Shown: positions 16,823 to 24,808 of the stretch, in pieces | How the letters are laid out: every line of letters starts with the position of its first letter | Position numbering within the stretch: the first letter of the stretch is position 1 | Notes under the pieces: generated by a model | Database searches by the model: none | Told to the model about the DNA's origin: nothing | What the model saw: the letters and a program-made list of their open reading frames with translations, nothing else | Position numbers and translations under genes: made by a program | From: Stenotrophomonas sp. UBA2629 | Lineage (GTDB): Bacteria > Pseudomonadota > Gammaproteobacteria > Xanthomonadales > Xanthomonadaceae | NCBI GenBank assembly: GCA_002359895.1 | Contig: DEOB01000011.1 | Location: forward strand, 311,203 to 375,202 | Direction: 5' to 3' | DNA length: 64,000 nt

Positions 16823-18157
16823 ATGTCCTCGCTGCAATCCCTGCTCACCGCCCACCGCCAGGGCCAGAATGTCGGCCTGTACAGCGTCTGCTGCAGCAAT
16901 GAGCAGGTGCTGCGCGCCGCCATGCAGGTGGCCGCGCGGTACGGCACGGTGCTGTTGATTGAAGCCACCTCCAACCAGGTGGATCAGTTTGGTGGCTACA
17001 CCGGCATGACCCCGCCGCAGTACCGCGACTACGTACAGCAGCTTGCTGATGAGGAAGGCTTCCCGCATGCGCGCCTGATTCTGGGCGGCGACCACCTCGG
17101 CCCCAACGCTTGGCAGAAGCAGCCCGCCGCCGAAGCCATGGCCAACGCGCGCGTGTTGATCGAAGCCTATGTCGCTGCGGGCTTCAACAAAATCCATCTG
17201 GACTGCAGCATGTCCTGCGCCGATGACCCCACGCCGCTGCCCGATGCCATTGTCGCCGCACGCTCGGCGGAACTGGCGGCCATCGCCGAACGCACCGCTG
17301 CAGCCCACGCACTGCCGTTGCCGTTGTATGTAATCGGCACCGAGGTCCCCATTCCCGGCGGCGAAGCGTCGCTTGAAGGCGGCTTGGCCGTGACCACGCC
17401 GGCCGCTGCCGCGCAGACGCTGGCCATCCATCAGCAGGCCTTCGACACGCCGGAACTGCGCGATGCGTGGCAGCGTGTGATCGCCATGGTCGTGCAGCCG
17501 GGTGTGGATTTCGACCACAGCAGCGTGCACGACTACGATGCCGCCGCAGCTGCCACGCTGGCGGATTTTCTGGAGCAGCAACCGCGCATCGTGTTTGAAG
17601 CGCACTCCACCGACTACCAGCGTGAGAGCGGCCTGCACGCGCTGGTACGCGACCACTTCGCCATCCTCAAGGTGGGCCCGGCCGCAACGTTCGCGTATCG
17701 CGAAGCGCTGTTCGCACTGGCCGCCATTGAGGCAGAACTACTGCCCGCCGCGCAGTGCTCACAGCTGCCGCAGGTATTGGAACAGGTAATGACCGCACAG
17801 CCGAAGTATTGGCAGGCGCATTACCACGGTGACGAAAGCACGCTGCGCCTGCTGCGCGCCTACGCCTTCAGCGACCGCTGCCGCTACTACTGGGGCGAGC
17901 CGGCATTGCTGCAGGCCGTGCAGACGTTGTTCGCCAATCTCGACCGACACACACCGCCGCTGGTGCTGCTCAGCCAGTATCTGCCCGAGCAGTTCCGCGC
18001 CGTGCGTGCCGGCCAGTTGGTCAACACGCCGACCGCGCTGGTGCAGCACCACATCGGCCTGTGCCTGGGCGAATACGCCCGCGCCTGCAGCGCCAATCAG
18101 GCCGGCCCACGCAAACAGATCGAAAGCTCAAGCGCTTCGATTCTTGCGAACGGTTAA
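16823..18157 (+). CDS. agaZ: AgaZ/GatZ/KbaZ family protein (tagatose pathway)
   Basis: A 444-residue protein of the D-tagatose-1,6-bisphosphate aldolase GatZ/KbaZ subunit family. It carries YSVCCSNEQVLRAAMQVA, GDHLGPNAWQKQPA, HLDCSMSCADD, VIGTEVPIPGGE and FEAHSTDYQ, the expected landmarks, at full length. In E. coli the Z subunit supports the catalytic aldolase; in non-PTS GalNAc pathways it has been proposed to be the tagatose-6-phosphate kinase. Start ATG at 16823 with GGGAG 6 nt upstream, 15 bp after the kinase gene. No catalytic Y subunit is encoded nearby, which favours an independent role. Confidence 0.92.
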   Translation: MSSLQSLLTAHRQGQNVGLYSVCCSNEQVLRAAMQVAARYGTVLLIEATSNQVDQFGGYTGMTPPQYRDYVQQLADEEGFPHARLILGGDHLGPNAWQKQPAAEAMANARVLIEAYVAAGFNKIHLDCSMSCADDPTPLPDAIVAARSAELAAIAERTAAAHALPLPLYVIGTEVPIPGGEASLEGGLAVTTPAAAAQTLAIHQQAFDTPELRDAWQRVIAMVVQPGVDFDHSSVHDYDAAAAATLADFLEQQPRIVFEAHSTDYQRESGLHALVRDHFAILKVGPAATFAYREALFALAAIEAELLPAAQCSQLPQVLEQVMTAQPKYWQAHYHGDESTLRLLRAYAFSDRCRYYWGEPALLQAVQTLFANLDRHTPPLVLLSQYLPEQFRAVRAGQLVNTPTALVQHHIGLCLGEYARACSANQAGPRKQIESSSASILANG

Positions 18158-18185
18158 TCTTGCTCTTTCATTCCCGAGAGAACAG

Positions 18186-18971
18186 ATGGTCATGCGCAAT
18201 ACACGCTCCCGCCGCCAGCAGATCCTGCAGCGCCTGATCGAACAGGGCACGGTGCAGGTGTCAGATCTGGTCGAACGGTATGGCGTGTCGGCGGTGACCA
18301 TCCGCACCGACCTGGGCCAGATTGAATCGCAAGGCTTGGCCACCCGCACCCACGGCGGCGCCACGCTGGTGCGGGTGCCGCCGCAGGAGCAGGACATCCA
18401 TGAAAAGGATGCGCTGAACCTGTCGTTGAAGGAGTCCATCGGCATGCGTGCCGCGCTGCAGGTGCACTCCGGCGACAACATCATCATCGACTCCGGCTCG
18501 ACCACCATGACCCTGGCCCGTCACCTGCACGCGCATCGCGACGTGACGGTGATGACCAACGGCCTGAACATCGCCTGGGAGCTGGCCAACGCGCCGGGCG
18601 TGAACGTGCTGCTCACCGGCGGCCTGCTGCGCAAGCAGTCGCTGTCATTGCAGGGCAGCCAGGCCGAAGCCAGCCTCACGTCCTACAGTTTCGACACCTT
18701 GTTCCTGGGCGTGGATGGGCTGGACCTGCAGTTCGGCCTCACCACCCATGACGAGAACGAAGCCCGCCTCAACCACCGCATGGTCGAGCGCGCGCGGCGC
18801 ATTGTGGTATTGACCGACGCCTCCAAATTCGGCCGTGTCAGCCTGCACCGCATCGCCCGCCTGGACCAGATTCAAGCCATCATCACCGACGCCGGCATCG
18901 ACGATGCCACCCGCGAGGGTCTGCAGCAGCAGGGGATCGAGGTGATCATCGCCGAGCCACCACCGACATGA
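18186..18971 (+). CDS. agaR: DeoR-family transcriptional repressor of the aga locus
   Basis: A 261-residue DeoR regulator. The N-terminal helix-turn-helix (RRQQILQRLIEQGTVQVSDL, YGVSAVTIRTDL) is followed by the DeoR wing RTHGGATLV. The C-terminal sugar-phosphate sensor contains IIIDSGSTTMTLARHL, MTNGLNIAWEL, LTGGLLRKQSLSLQG and VLTDASKFGR. Start is the ATG at 18186 with GAGAG upstream; a second ATG two codons later is possible. It overlaps agaA by ATGA (18968-18971). It is embedded in the operon it probably represses, most likely with relief by galactosamine-6-phosphate or tagatose phosphate. The CGAAAG/CTTTCG cluster at 14469-14683 is its likely target. Confidence 0.92.
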   Translation: MVMRNTRSRRQQILQRLIEQGTVQVSDLVERYGVSAVTIRTDLGQIESQGLATRTHGGATLVRVPPQEQDIHEKDALNLSLKESIGMRAALQVHSGDNIIIDSGSTTMTLARHLHAHRDVTVMTNGLNIAWELANAPGVNVLLTGGLLRKQSLSLQGSQAEASLTSYSFDTLFLGVDGLDLQFGLTTHDENEARLNHRMVERARRIVVLTDASKFGRVSLHRIARLDQIQAIITDAGIDDATREGLQQQGIEVIIAEPPPT

Positions 18972-20092
18972 CCGACACCCGCTCCCTGCACGGCCGCATC
19001 CTCACCCCGCTGGGCTGGCGTCGCGGCCATGTCCACTTCGGCCAGCACATCCACACCTTGGATGTTGAAGACCATGCCGGCGATGCCACACAGCTGCCGG
19101 TGATCCTGCCCGGCTTCATCGACCTGCATGTGCACGGCGCGGCCGGGGTTGATCTGATGCAGGGCGGCGAAATCGCCCGCACCATCGCCCGCACCCACGC
19201 ACGCCACGGCACCACCACCCTGCTCGGCACCACCATGACCGCCGCGTTCGAGGAAATCGAAAACGCATTGCGCGGGCTGGCACAGGTGATCGCCACACCC
19301 GACGCTGACGCAGCGCAGATCATCGGCGTGCATCTGGAAGGCCCCTTCATCAGCCCGCAGCGGCTGGGCGCGCAACCGCCGCGCACGCTGGAAGCCACGC
19401 TGGAATCGGTGCAGCACCTGCACGCGTTGGCCCCGATCAAAGTGCTGACCATCGCCCCGGAAATCGGCCAGCACGCAGCGTTGATTCCCGCGCTGGCCGC
19501 AATGGGCATCCGCGTGCAGGTCGGCCACAGCGCCGGTACTTACGAAGACGGCGTCGCCGCGCTGCAGGCGGGCGCCACCGGCTTCACCCATCTGTTCAAC
19601 GGCATGACCGGCGTTGACCACCGCAGCCCCGGCATTGCCGCTGCCGCGCTGGCACATGCGCAGTACGCCGAGCTCATTCCCGACCTGGAACACGTCCACC
19701 CCGGCGTGATCCGCATGGCGGTGCGCGCCATCCCGCGTCTGTATGCAGTCACCGATGCCACCGCTGCCACCGGTATGCCCGATGGCGAATACGCACTGGG
19801 CGAACAACGCGTGCATAAGTGCATGGGCTGCGTGCGCCTGGCCAGCGGCTCGCTGGCCGGCAGCGCGCTCACCATGGATCAGGCACTGCGCAATCTGGTG
19901 GATGTGGGCCTGGAACTGGCCGACGCGTCGCAGCGTGTTTCCACCTTCCCCGCCGACTATCTCGCACTGGAAGACCGTGGCCGCATCGCGCCGGGCCTGC
20001 ATGCGGACATGGTGGTGTTGAGCCCCGATCTGCAATTGCAGCAGGTGTGGGTCAACGGCCACCCCGTTGATCTGCACACAACACAACGCTGA
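18968..20092 (+). CDS. agaA: N-acetylgalactosamine-6-phosphate deacetylase (NagA/AgaA family)
   Basis: A 374-residue metal-dependent amidohydrolase. The metal-binding HxH is in GFIDLHVHGAAG. Further family motifs are GVHLEGPFI, VGHSAGTYEDGV, THLFNGMTGVDHRSPG, and the catalytic-aspartate region AVTDATAATGMPDGEYALG. It removes acetate from an N-acetylhexosamine-6-phosphate. The context (agaS, agaZ, agaR) favours GalNAc-6-phosphate (AgaA) over GlcNAc-6-phosphate (NagA), which sequence alone cannot settle. It starts within the agaR stop (ATGA), so translation is coupled. Confidence 0.92.
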   Translation: MTDTRSLHGRILTPLGWRRGHVHFGQHIHTLDVEDHAGDATQLPVILPGFIDLHVHGAAGVDLMQGGEIARTIARTHARHGTTTLLGTTMTAAFEEIENALRGLAQVIATPDADAAQIIGVHLEGPFISPQRLGAQPPRTLEATLESVQHLHALAPIKVLTIAPEIGQHAALIPALAAMGIRVQVGHSAGTYEDGVAALQAGATGFTHLFNGMTGVDHRSPGIAAAALAHAQYAELIPDLEHVHPGVIRMAVRAIPRLYAVTDATAATGMPDGEYALGEQRVHKCMGCVRLASGSLAGSALTMDQALRNLVDVGLELADASQRVSTFPADYLALEDRGRIAPGLHADMVVLSPDLQLQQVWVNGHPVDLHTTQR

Positions 20093-20158
20093 CCCACGCG
20101 GGCGCGCCAACCGGCGCACCTCTTTGACGTACCTGCGCCTTCTCACTGGAAAGAGCCG

Positions 20159-21958
20159 ATGACCGACGCTGCCTTCGCCACGCCCGCCACCGACGCCACG
20201 CCACGTTGGCCGGTGCGCTACCTGCTCTTCATTGCCGGCTTGGGCGGCCTGTTGTACGGCATCGACATCGGCATCATCGCCGGCGCCTTGCCTTACCTGG
20301 AAGCCACCGCCAGCCATGCCTGGCAGCTGAGCAGCCAGCAGCTCGGCTTTGTGGTTGCCGCCGTTCTGTTAGGCAGCGTGTTGTCCTCATTGTTCGCCGG
20401 CATGGTCGCCGACCTCATCGGCCGGCGCGGCGCCATGCTGCTGGCTGGCGTGCTGTTCACCGCCAGCATCCCGGTCATGGCACTGGCCTCAGGCTACACA
20501 CCGTTGTTGCTGGGCCGCCTGCTGCAGGGCATCAGCGGCGGCCTGATCGGCGTGGTGGTGCCGCTGTATCTGGCCGAAGTGCTGACACCGGAGCGCCGAG
20601 GTCGCGGCGCGGCGATGTTTCAGTTGCTGCTGACCATCGGCCTGGTGCTTGCCGCCTTGATCGGTCTGTACCACGCGCATGTGGTGGATGACGCCGCCAA
20701 CAGCCTGCGCAATCTACCGCTGGTGCAGCAGGCGCAGGAATTGTTCGCGGTCAAAGACCACGCATGGCGCACCATTTTCTGGAGCTGCTTGTTACCGGGC
20801 GTGGTGTTCTGCGCAGGCGTGTTGTGGCTGTCCGAATCACCGCGTTGGCTTGTACAGCGCGGCCGCATCGACGAGGCCCGCAAAAGCCTGCAACGCACCC
20901 TGCCAGCCACACAGGTGGAGAGCACGCTGCAGCAGATCCAGGCACCGGCCGTAGCCCAAGCTGACGGCAAGCGCGACCGCTTGTTCAGTCGTCGCTACAT
21001 GGTGCCGTTCCTGCTCGCCTGTTTGATTCTGGCCTTCACCCAAGCCACCGGCATCAATTCGATCCTGGCTTACGCGGTCAACATCCTCAACCAGGCCGGC
21101 CTGCCCGGCTCGGCCGCCAACAGCGCCGATGTCGCGATCAAACTGCTCAATGCGCTGATGACCGTCGCCGCGCTGTTGTTGGTGGACCGCAAGGGCCGCA
21201 AATTCCTCCTGATGCTGGGCAGCGGCGGCATCTGCCTGGCCCTGCTTGCCTCGGCCATGCTGTTCTTCAAGGCCGAACAGGGGCGCGCGGATGTGCAACC
21301 GCTGCTGCAGCAGGTGGTACTTGATGATCGCCTGCAACTGGAGTTGGACGCGGAGCAATGGCAGCACCTGGCAGGCGCTCGCATGCATGGCCAACACCCG
21401 CTGCAACTGACGCTCTCCTATTCCTACGGCGGTTTCAGCGACGTGCGTTCGCTTCGTAGCGACAACGCAAGCGATCATCAGATCAACGTTCAACGCGATG
21501 CCACCGTGCGCGCGGACAGTGTCATCGGCAGCTTCTTCCGTCGCCTGCATCTGAACCCGTTCCCGGACCCGGCAACGGCTGCAAACGCACCGTTGAAGAT
21601 TGAACAAGCCTGGATCGGTCCGGTTCCCACGCCCACACATGGCTGGATGGTGGCCGCGTGCATTCTGGTATTTGTGGCCTTCTTCGCGGTCGGCCCGGGC
21701 GTGTGCGTGTGGCTGGCCTTGTCCGAGCTGATGCCCAACCGCATCCGCTCCAATGGCATGAGCATCGCACTGCTGATCAACCAGTTCGTCTCCACCACCA
21801 TCGCCGCCGTATTCCTGCCCACCGTGGGCCACTACGGCTACGCCAGTATGTTTCTGTTCTGGGCCGGCTGCACATTCGTGTTCTTCCTGATCGCCGCCTT
21901 CTGGATGCCCGAGACCAAGGGCAAGACGCTGGAACAGATTGAAGCGCATTTCCGCTGA
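20159..21958 (+). CDS. Sugar-porter MFS transporter with a large periplasmic insertion
   Basis: A 599-residue major-facilitator sugar porter. Signatures include YGIDIGIIAGALPYL in helix 1, LIGRRGAMLLAG, VVPLYLAEVLTPERRGRGA, SESPRWLVQRGR, TQATGINSILAYAVNIL, VDRKGRK and MPETKGKTLEQIE. Typical members have 450-490 residues. The excess comes from about 124 extra residues (371-494) in the loop between helices 9 and 10, which should face the periplasm, and a shorter expansion at about 171-203. It follows agaA by 66 bp and ends the right arm, so it is the likely inner-membrane importer of GalNAc or a GalNAc-containing sugar. Substrate is inferred. Confidence 0.9.
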   Translation: MTDAAFATPATDATPRWPVRYLLFIAGLGGLLYGIDIGIIAGALPYLEATASHAWQLSSQQLGFVVAAVLLGSVLSSLFAGMVADLIGRRGAMLLAGVLFTASIPVMALASGYTPLLLGRLLQGISGGLIGVVVPLYLAEVLTPERRGRGAAMFQLLLTIGLVLAALIGLYHAHVVDDAANSLRNLPLVQQAQELFAVKDHAWRTIFWSCLLPGVVFCAGVLWLSESPRWLVQRGRIDEARKSLQRTLPATQVESTLQQIQAPAVAQADGKRDRLFSRRYMVPFLLACLILAFTQATGINSILAYAVNILNQAGLPGSAANSADVAIKLLNALMTVAALLLVDRKGRKFLLMLGSGGICLALLASAMLFFKAEQGRADVQPLLQQVVLDDRLQLELDAEQWQHLAGARMHGQHPLQLTLSYSYGGFSDVRSLRSDNASDHQINVQRDATVRADSVIGSFFRRLHLNPFPDPATAANAPLKIEQAWIGPVPTPTHGWMVAACILVFVAFFAVGPGVCVWLALSELMPNRIRSNGMSIALLINQFVSTTIAAVFLPTVGHYGYASMFLFWAGCTFVFFLIAAFWMPETKGKTLEQIEAHFR

Positions 21959-21971
21959 GAGGCAAAAGCGC

Positions 21972-22287
21972 GCCCTCATCCGCCCTGCGGGGCACCTTCG
22001 CCCAAGAAGGGGCCTGCTGTCCCGCAAGCGGGAGAAGGGATGAAGAGCGGCTTGGCTTAGCGCGGAAGGATTCCTGCGCAGAGCACTCCCTCCCACGCAA
22101 GAAATGCCTGTCTCCTCCCTTCTTCCGCCTGCAGGGGAAGAGATGTAAAGCGGCTTGGCTGTTCGCGGAAAAGCTAACGCGCAGAGCAGCCCCGACGTGC
22201 AGGAAATACCTGACAACTCTCTTCTCCCGCCAGCGGGACAGCAGGCCCCTTCTTGGGCGAAGGTGCCCCAAAGGGGCGGATGAGGGG
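21972..22287. repeat. Long imperfect inverted repeat with internal direct repeats
   Basis: About 66 bp at 21972-22037 recurs in reverse at about 22221-22287 with few mismatches; shared cores include GGCACCTTCGCCCAAGAAGG and GGCCTGCTGTCCCGC. Between them, two related segments of about 43 bp (22042-22084 and 22145-22188), both containing GCGGCTTGGCT and GCGCAGAGCA, form direct repeats. No ORF in this roughly 490-bp gap between the sugar porter and rplS looks genuine. It resembles a composite extragenic repeat or a small non-coding mobile element. Confidence 0.75.
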
Positions 22288-22393
22288 AAGGCGCAAAGCG
22301 CCTGCCTTTGGCCTTTCACCTTTGGTATTCCGCCTCAAAAAAGCTTCAAAACCCGGGCTACCCCTCGCAGAAACATTCAAACCCCCAAACGCA

Positions 22394-22417
22394 AACGGCC
22401 ACCCGAAGGTGGCCGTT
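22394..22417 (-). terminator. Terminator of the rpsP-rimM-trmD-rplS operon
   Basis: AACGGCCACC / GGTGGCCGTT forms a 10-bp stem with a CGAA loop (TTCG on the minus strand). It is followed on the minus strand by TTGCGTTTG, about 35 bp beyond the rplS stop. Confidence 0.8.
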
Positions 22418-22450
22418 CTTTGCAGACAGGCTCTCGCCTGTAAGCGGGTC

Positions 22451-22867
22451 TTACTCGGCAGCAGCAGCGGCCTTGGCGGCCAGACGGGCCTGCTTGGCCT
22501 GCTGAGCAGCAGCCAGATCTTCCTTGATGCGAGCAGCCTTGCCTTCCAGGCCACGCAGGTAGTACAGCTTACCGGCGCGAACCTTACCGCGGCGCTTCAC
22601 TTCAACCGAGTCGATCACGGCGCTGTGGGTCTGGAAAACGCGCTCCACACCGTAGCCGTGCGAGATCTTGCGCACGGTGAAAGCGGAGTTCAGGCCGGCA
22701 TTCTTGGTGCCGATCACAACGCCTTCATAGGCCTGCAGACGCTCACGAGCGCCTTCCTTGACCTTCACGTTCACAACAACGATGTCGCCCTGGCTGAACT
22801 TCGGCAGTTCGCGGGTGACCTGGGCGGATTCAAACTCCGCGACGATGGACTTGTTCAGCTTGCTCAT
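22451..22867 (-). CDS. rplS: 50S ribosomal protein L19
   Basis: Ribosomal protein bL19, 138 residues, located at the 30S-50S interface. The sequence carries FSQGDIVVVNVKVKEG, RLQAYEGVVIGTKNAGLNS, FTVRKISHGYGVERVFQTHS and the KRRGKVRAGKLYYLR core. The C-terminal tail of about 25 residues is Ala/Lys-rich and longer than the E. coli protein (115 residues). Last gene of the rpsP operon, separated from trmD by 138 bp, which may hold extra regulatory or processing signals. Confidence 0.98.
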   Translation of the reverse strand: MSKLNKSIVAEFESAQVTRELPKFSQGDIVVVNVKVKEGARERLQAYEGVVIGTKNAGLNSAFTVRKISHGYGVERVFQTHSAVIDSVEVKRRGKVRAGKLYYLRGLEGKAARIKEDLAAAQQAKQARLAAKAAAAAE

Positions 22868-23005
22868 TGGATTACACCGATTGTTCGGGTGGGCGTGTCA
22901 TTCGACAGCGGATTCTCATGCAGTCACCGAATTGCGCTGCACGTTTATTGTTTTGTTTCCAACGCCAGCCACAAAGAGCCAACGGGAACTCGCAATTCTA
23001 GCCTA

Positions 23006-23782
23006 TTAATCGCCCTTGGCGCCAGCGGGATGTTGCTCCGCCGCTACCAAGGCCTCTCGCGCCTCGGCCAGCAGCTTGCGGTCGGCCTTGCCCAGCCCGG
23101 CCTCATCCAGCAGATCCGGCCGGCGCAGTGCGGTACGCAGCAGCGATTGCTGGCGGCGCCAGCGCGCGATGGCGGCATGATTCCCTGACCGCAGCACGTC
23201 CGGCACGTCCCCCAGCACATGGCTGGACGGCTGACTGTAATGCGGGCAATCAAGCAGGCCGTCACCTTCAAAGCTATCCTGAACCGCCGATTCAGCATCG
23301 TTCAGGGCACCCTCCTGCAAGCGGGTGACCGCATCGATGATCACTGCAGCGCCCAGCTCACCGCCGGACAACACGTAATCACCGAGCGAAATCTCTTCAT
23401 CCACCTCGGATGCCAGAAAGCGCTCATCCACGCCCTCATAGCGCCCACACAGCAGCATCATCCGCGGCAATGCCGCCAACTCGCGGACTTTGGCCTGGGT
23501 CAACGGCCGGCCCTGCGGACTGAGGTAGATCAGCGGTGCCGGCGTCGGGTCCGCCGCGCGCGCAGCGGCCAGGGCGGCACGCAGCGGCTCAATCAGCATC
23601 ACCATGCCGGGGCCGCCACCAAACGGACGGTCGTCCACGCGGCGGTAATTGCCTTCAGCAAAGTCACGCGGGTTCCAGCCATGCAGCTCCAGCAGGCCAC
23701 GCTCCTGCGCGCGCCCGACCACACCCAGCCCAGCAGACTGGGCGAGGAATTCCGGAAACAGGCTGATGACGTCGACGCGCAC
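23006..23782 (-). CDS. trmD: tRNA (guanine-N1)-methyltransferase
   Basis: TrmD methylates N1 of G37 in tRNAs using S-adenosylmethionine, preventing +1 frameshifts. The 258-residue protein has VDVISLFPEF at the N terminus, DDRPFGGGPGMVM, YLSPQGRPLTQ, LLCGRYEGVDERF and the trefoil-knot segment EISLGDYVLSGGELGA. I choose the GTG at 23782, which gives the conserved start and leaves 5 nt after the rimM stop; the frame continues to a TTG at 23806. Translation is probably coupled to rimM. Confidence 0.97.
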   Translation of the reverse strand: MRVDVISLFPEFLAQSAGLGVVGRAQERGLLELHGWNPRDFAEGNYRRVDDRPFGGGPGMVMLIEPLRAALAAARAADPTPAPLIYLSPQGRPLTQAKVRELAALPRMMLLCGRYEGVDERFLASEVDEEISLGDYVLSGGELGAAVIIDAVTRLQEGALNDAESAVQDSFEGDGLLDCPHYSQPSSHVLGDVPDVLRSGNHAAIARWRRQQSLLRTALRRPDLLDEAGLGKADRKLLAEAREALVAAEQHPAGAKGD

Positions 23783-23787
23783 CGGGC

Positions 23788-24315
23788 TTAAAACTCCGGG
23801 TCCCAATCAACCACGATCAGGTTGGCGTCGAAATCGACCGACTTGACGAAGTCGCCCATCACAAACGGCACCATGCGCTCGCGGTCACCGCGCACCACCA
23901 GCACATCATTGGAGCCGGTGCTGAACAGGTGCGAGGCGATGCCCAGCTTCACGCCTTCCACGGTCTGCACATCCAAGCCTTCAAGATCGACCCAGTAGTA
24001 CTCATCGGGGCTCGGCGGTGGCAACGCGCTGCGGGCGATGAAGATCTCGGTGCCACGCATCGCTTCGACCACATCGCGGTCGGTCACGTTCGGAAACGTC
24101 GCCACCAGATGCTTGCCCGAATCACGGCCACGCACACCGGAAAGCTCGGATTCCTGCCCTGCGGGAGTGCGCAGAATCCAAGGCTGGTATTTGAAAATGG
24201 CAGAACGCGGCTCAGTCCAGGACTCAAGCTTAAGCTCGCCGCGCACACCAAAAGCGCCGGCAACCCTGCCAAGCAGGATCCGGCGCTCGGAATCTTTTTT
24301 CATGTCAGAAACCAT
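23788..24315 (-). CDS. rimM: 16S rRNA processing protein RimM
   Basis: A 175-residue 30S maturation factor that binds S19 and assists 3' domain assembly. The N-terminal RimM domain is LLGRVAGAFGVRGELKLESW; the PRC-barrel-like C-terminal domain contains YYWVDLEGLDVQT and VPFVMGDFVKSVD. Starts at 24315 (MVSDMKK) and 24303 (MKKDSER) are both possible, and neither has a visible Shine-Dalgarno sequence. A GC-rich GAAA-capped hairpin abuts the upstream start, which may restrict initiation. Second gene of the rpsP operon. Confidence 0.95.
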   Translation of the reverse strand: MVSDMKKDSERRILLGRVAGAFGVRGELKLESWTEPRSAIFKYQPWILRTPAGQESELSGVRGRDSGKHLVATFPNVTDRDVVEAMRGTEIFIARSALPPPSPDEYYWVDLEGLDVQTVEGVKLGIASHLFSTGSNDVLVVRGDRERMVPFVMGDFVKSVDFDANLIVVDWDPEF

Positions 24316-24339
24316 CGGGCCGCGCTTTCGCGCGGCCCG
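24316..24339 (-). promoter_or_regulatory. GAAA-capped hairpin between rpsP and rimM
   Basis: On the minus strand, CGGGCCGCGC and GCGCGGCCCG form a perfect 10-bp stem closed by a GAAA (GNRA-type) tetraloop. It starts 6 nt after the rpsP stop and ends directly at the first rimM start codon, occupying the space where a ribosome-binding site would be. There is no T-run, so it is not a classical terminator. A role in lowering RimM/TrmD synthesis relative to S16 is inferred. Confidence 0.65.
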
Positions 24340-24345
24340 TCAGGA

Positions 24346-24606
24346 TCAGGCCGCAGTGGCCTGGGCCTTGTTCGCTTCCTTGTACAGGTTGCGAACCTTG
24401 TCGGTCATCTGGGCGCCGTTGGCAATCCACTTGTCGACAGCCGGGATGTCCAGAACGATGCGCTGCTCGCCACCCTGTGCAACCGGGTTGTAGTAGCCGA
24501 CGCGCTCGATGTTGCGGCCGTCACGGGCGCTACGGACGTCGGTCACGATGATGTGGTAGAACGGACGCTTCTTGGCGCCGCCGCGGGTCAGTCGAATCTT
24601 GACCAT
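24346..24606 (-). CDS. rpsP: 30S ribosomal protein S16
   Basis: Ribosomal protein bS16, 86 residues, with the conserved opening VKIRLTRGGAKKRPFYHIIV and the region RDGRNIERVGYYNP. It is required for 30S assembly. First gene of the rpsP-rimM-trmD-rplS operon, driven by a near-consensus promoter at 24657-24685. Starts at ATG 24606. Confidence 0.98.
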   Translation of the reverse strand: MVKIRLTRGGAKKRPFYHIIVTDVRSARDGRNIERVGYYNPVAQGGEQRIVLDIPAVDKWIANGAQMTDKVRNLYKEANKAQATAA

Positions 24607-24656
24607 GGTGGTTTTTCCTTATTGCCCAGTCGCCAGGATGGCGCGGTAAGCCGACG

Positions 24657-24685
24657 ATTATAGCGACGGGCACCGCCCATTCCAA
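24657..24685 (-). promoter_or_regulatory. Sigma-70 promoter of the rpsP operon
   Basis: On the minus strand TTGGAA (24685-24680) and TATAAT (24662-24657) are separated by 17 bp, about 50 bp upstream of the rpsP start. Confidence 0.8.
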
Positions 24686-24808
24686 CCCCGCACCTCGCCG
24701 CCAAGCTGAACGGGCGCCAACTCTGCCAACCGCAATCCGGCCATTCGCCCGTCAAGCGTATTGGGCCACGGCTTCACGACCTCCCTTACCCTTACGCAGC
24801 TTGAGGCG

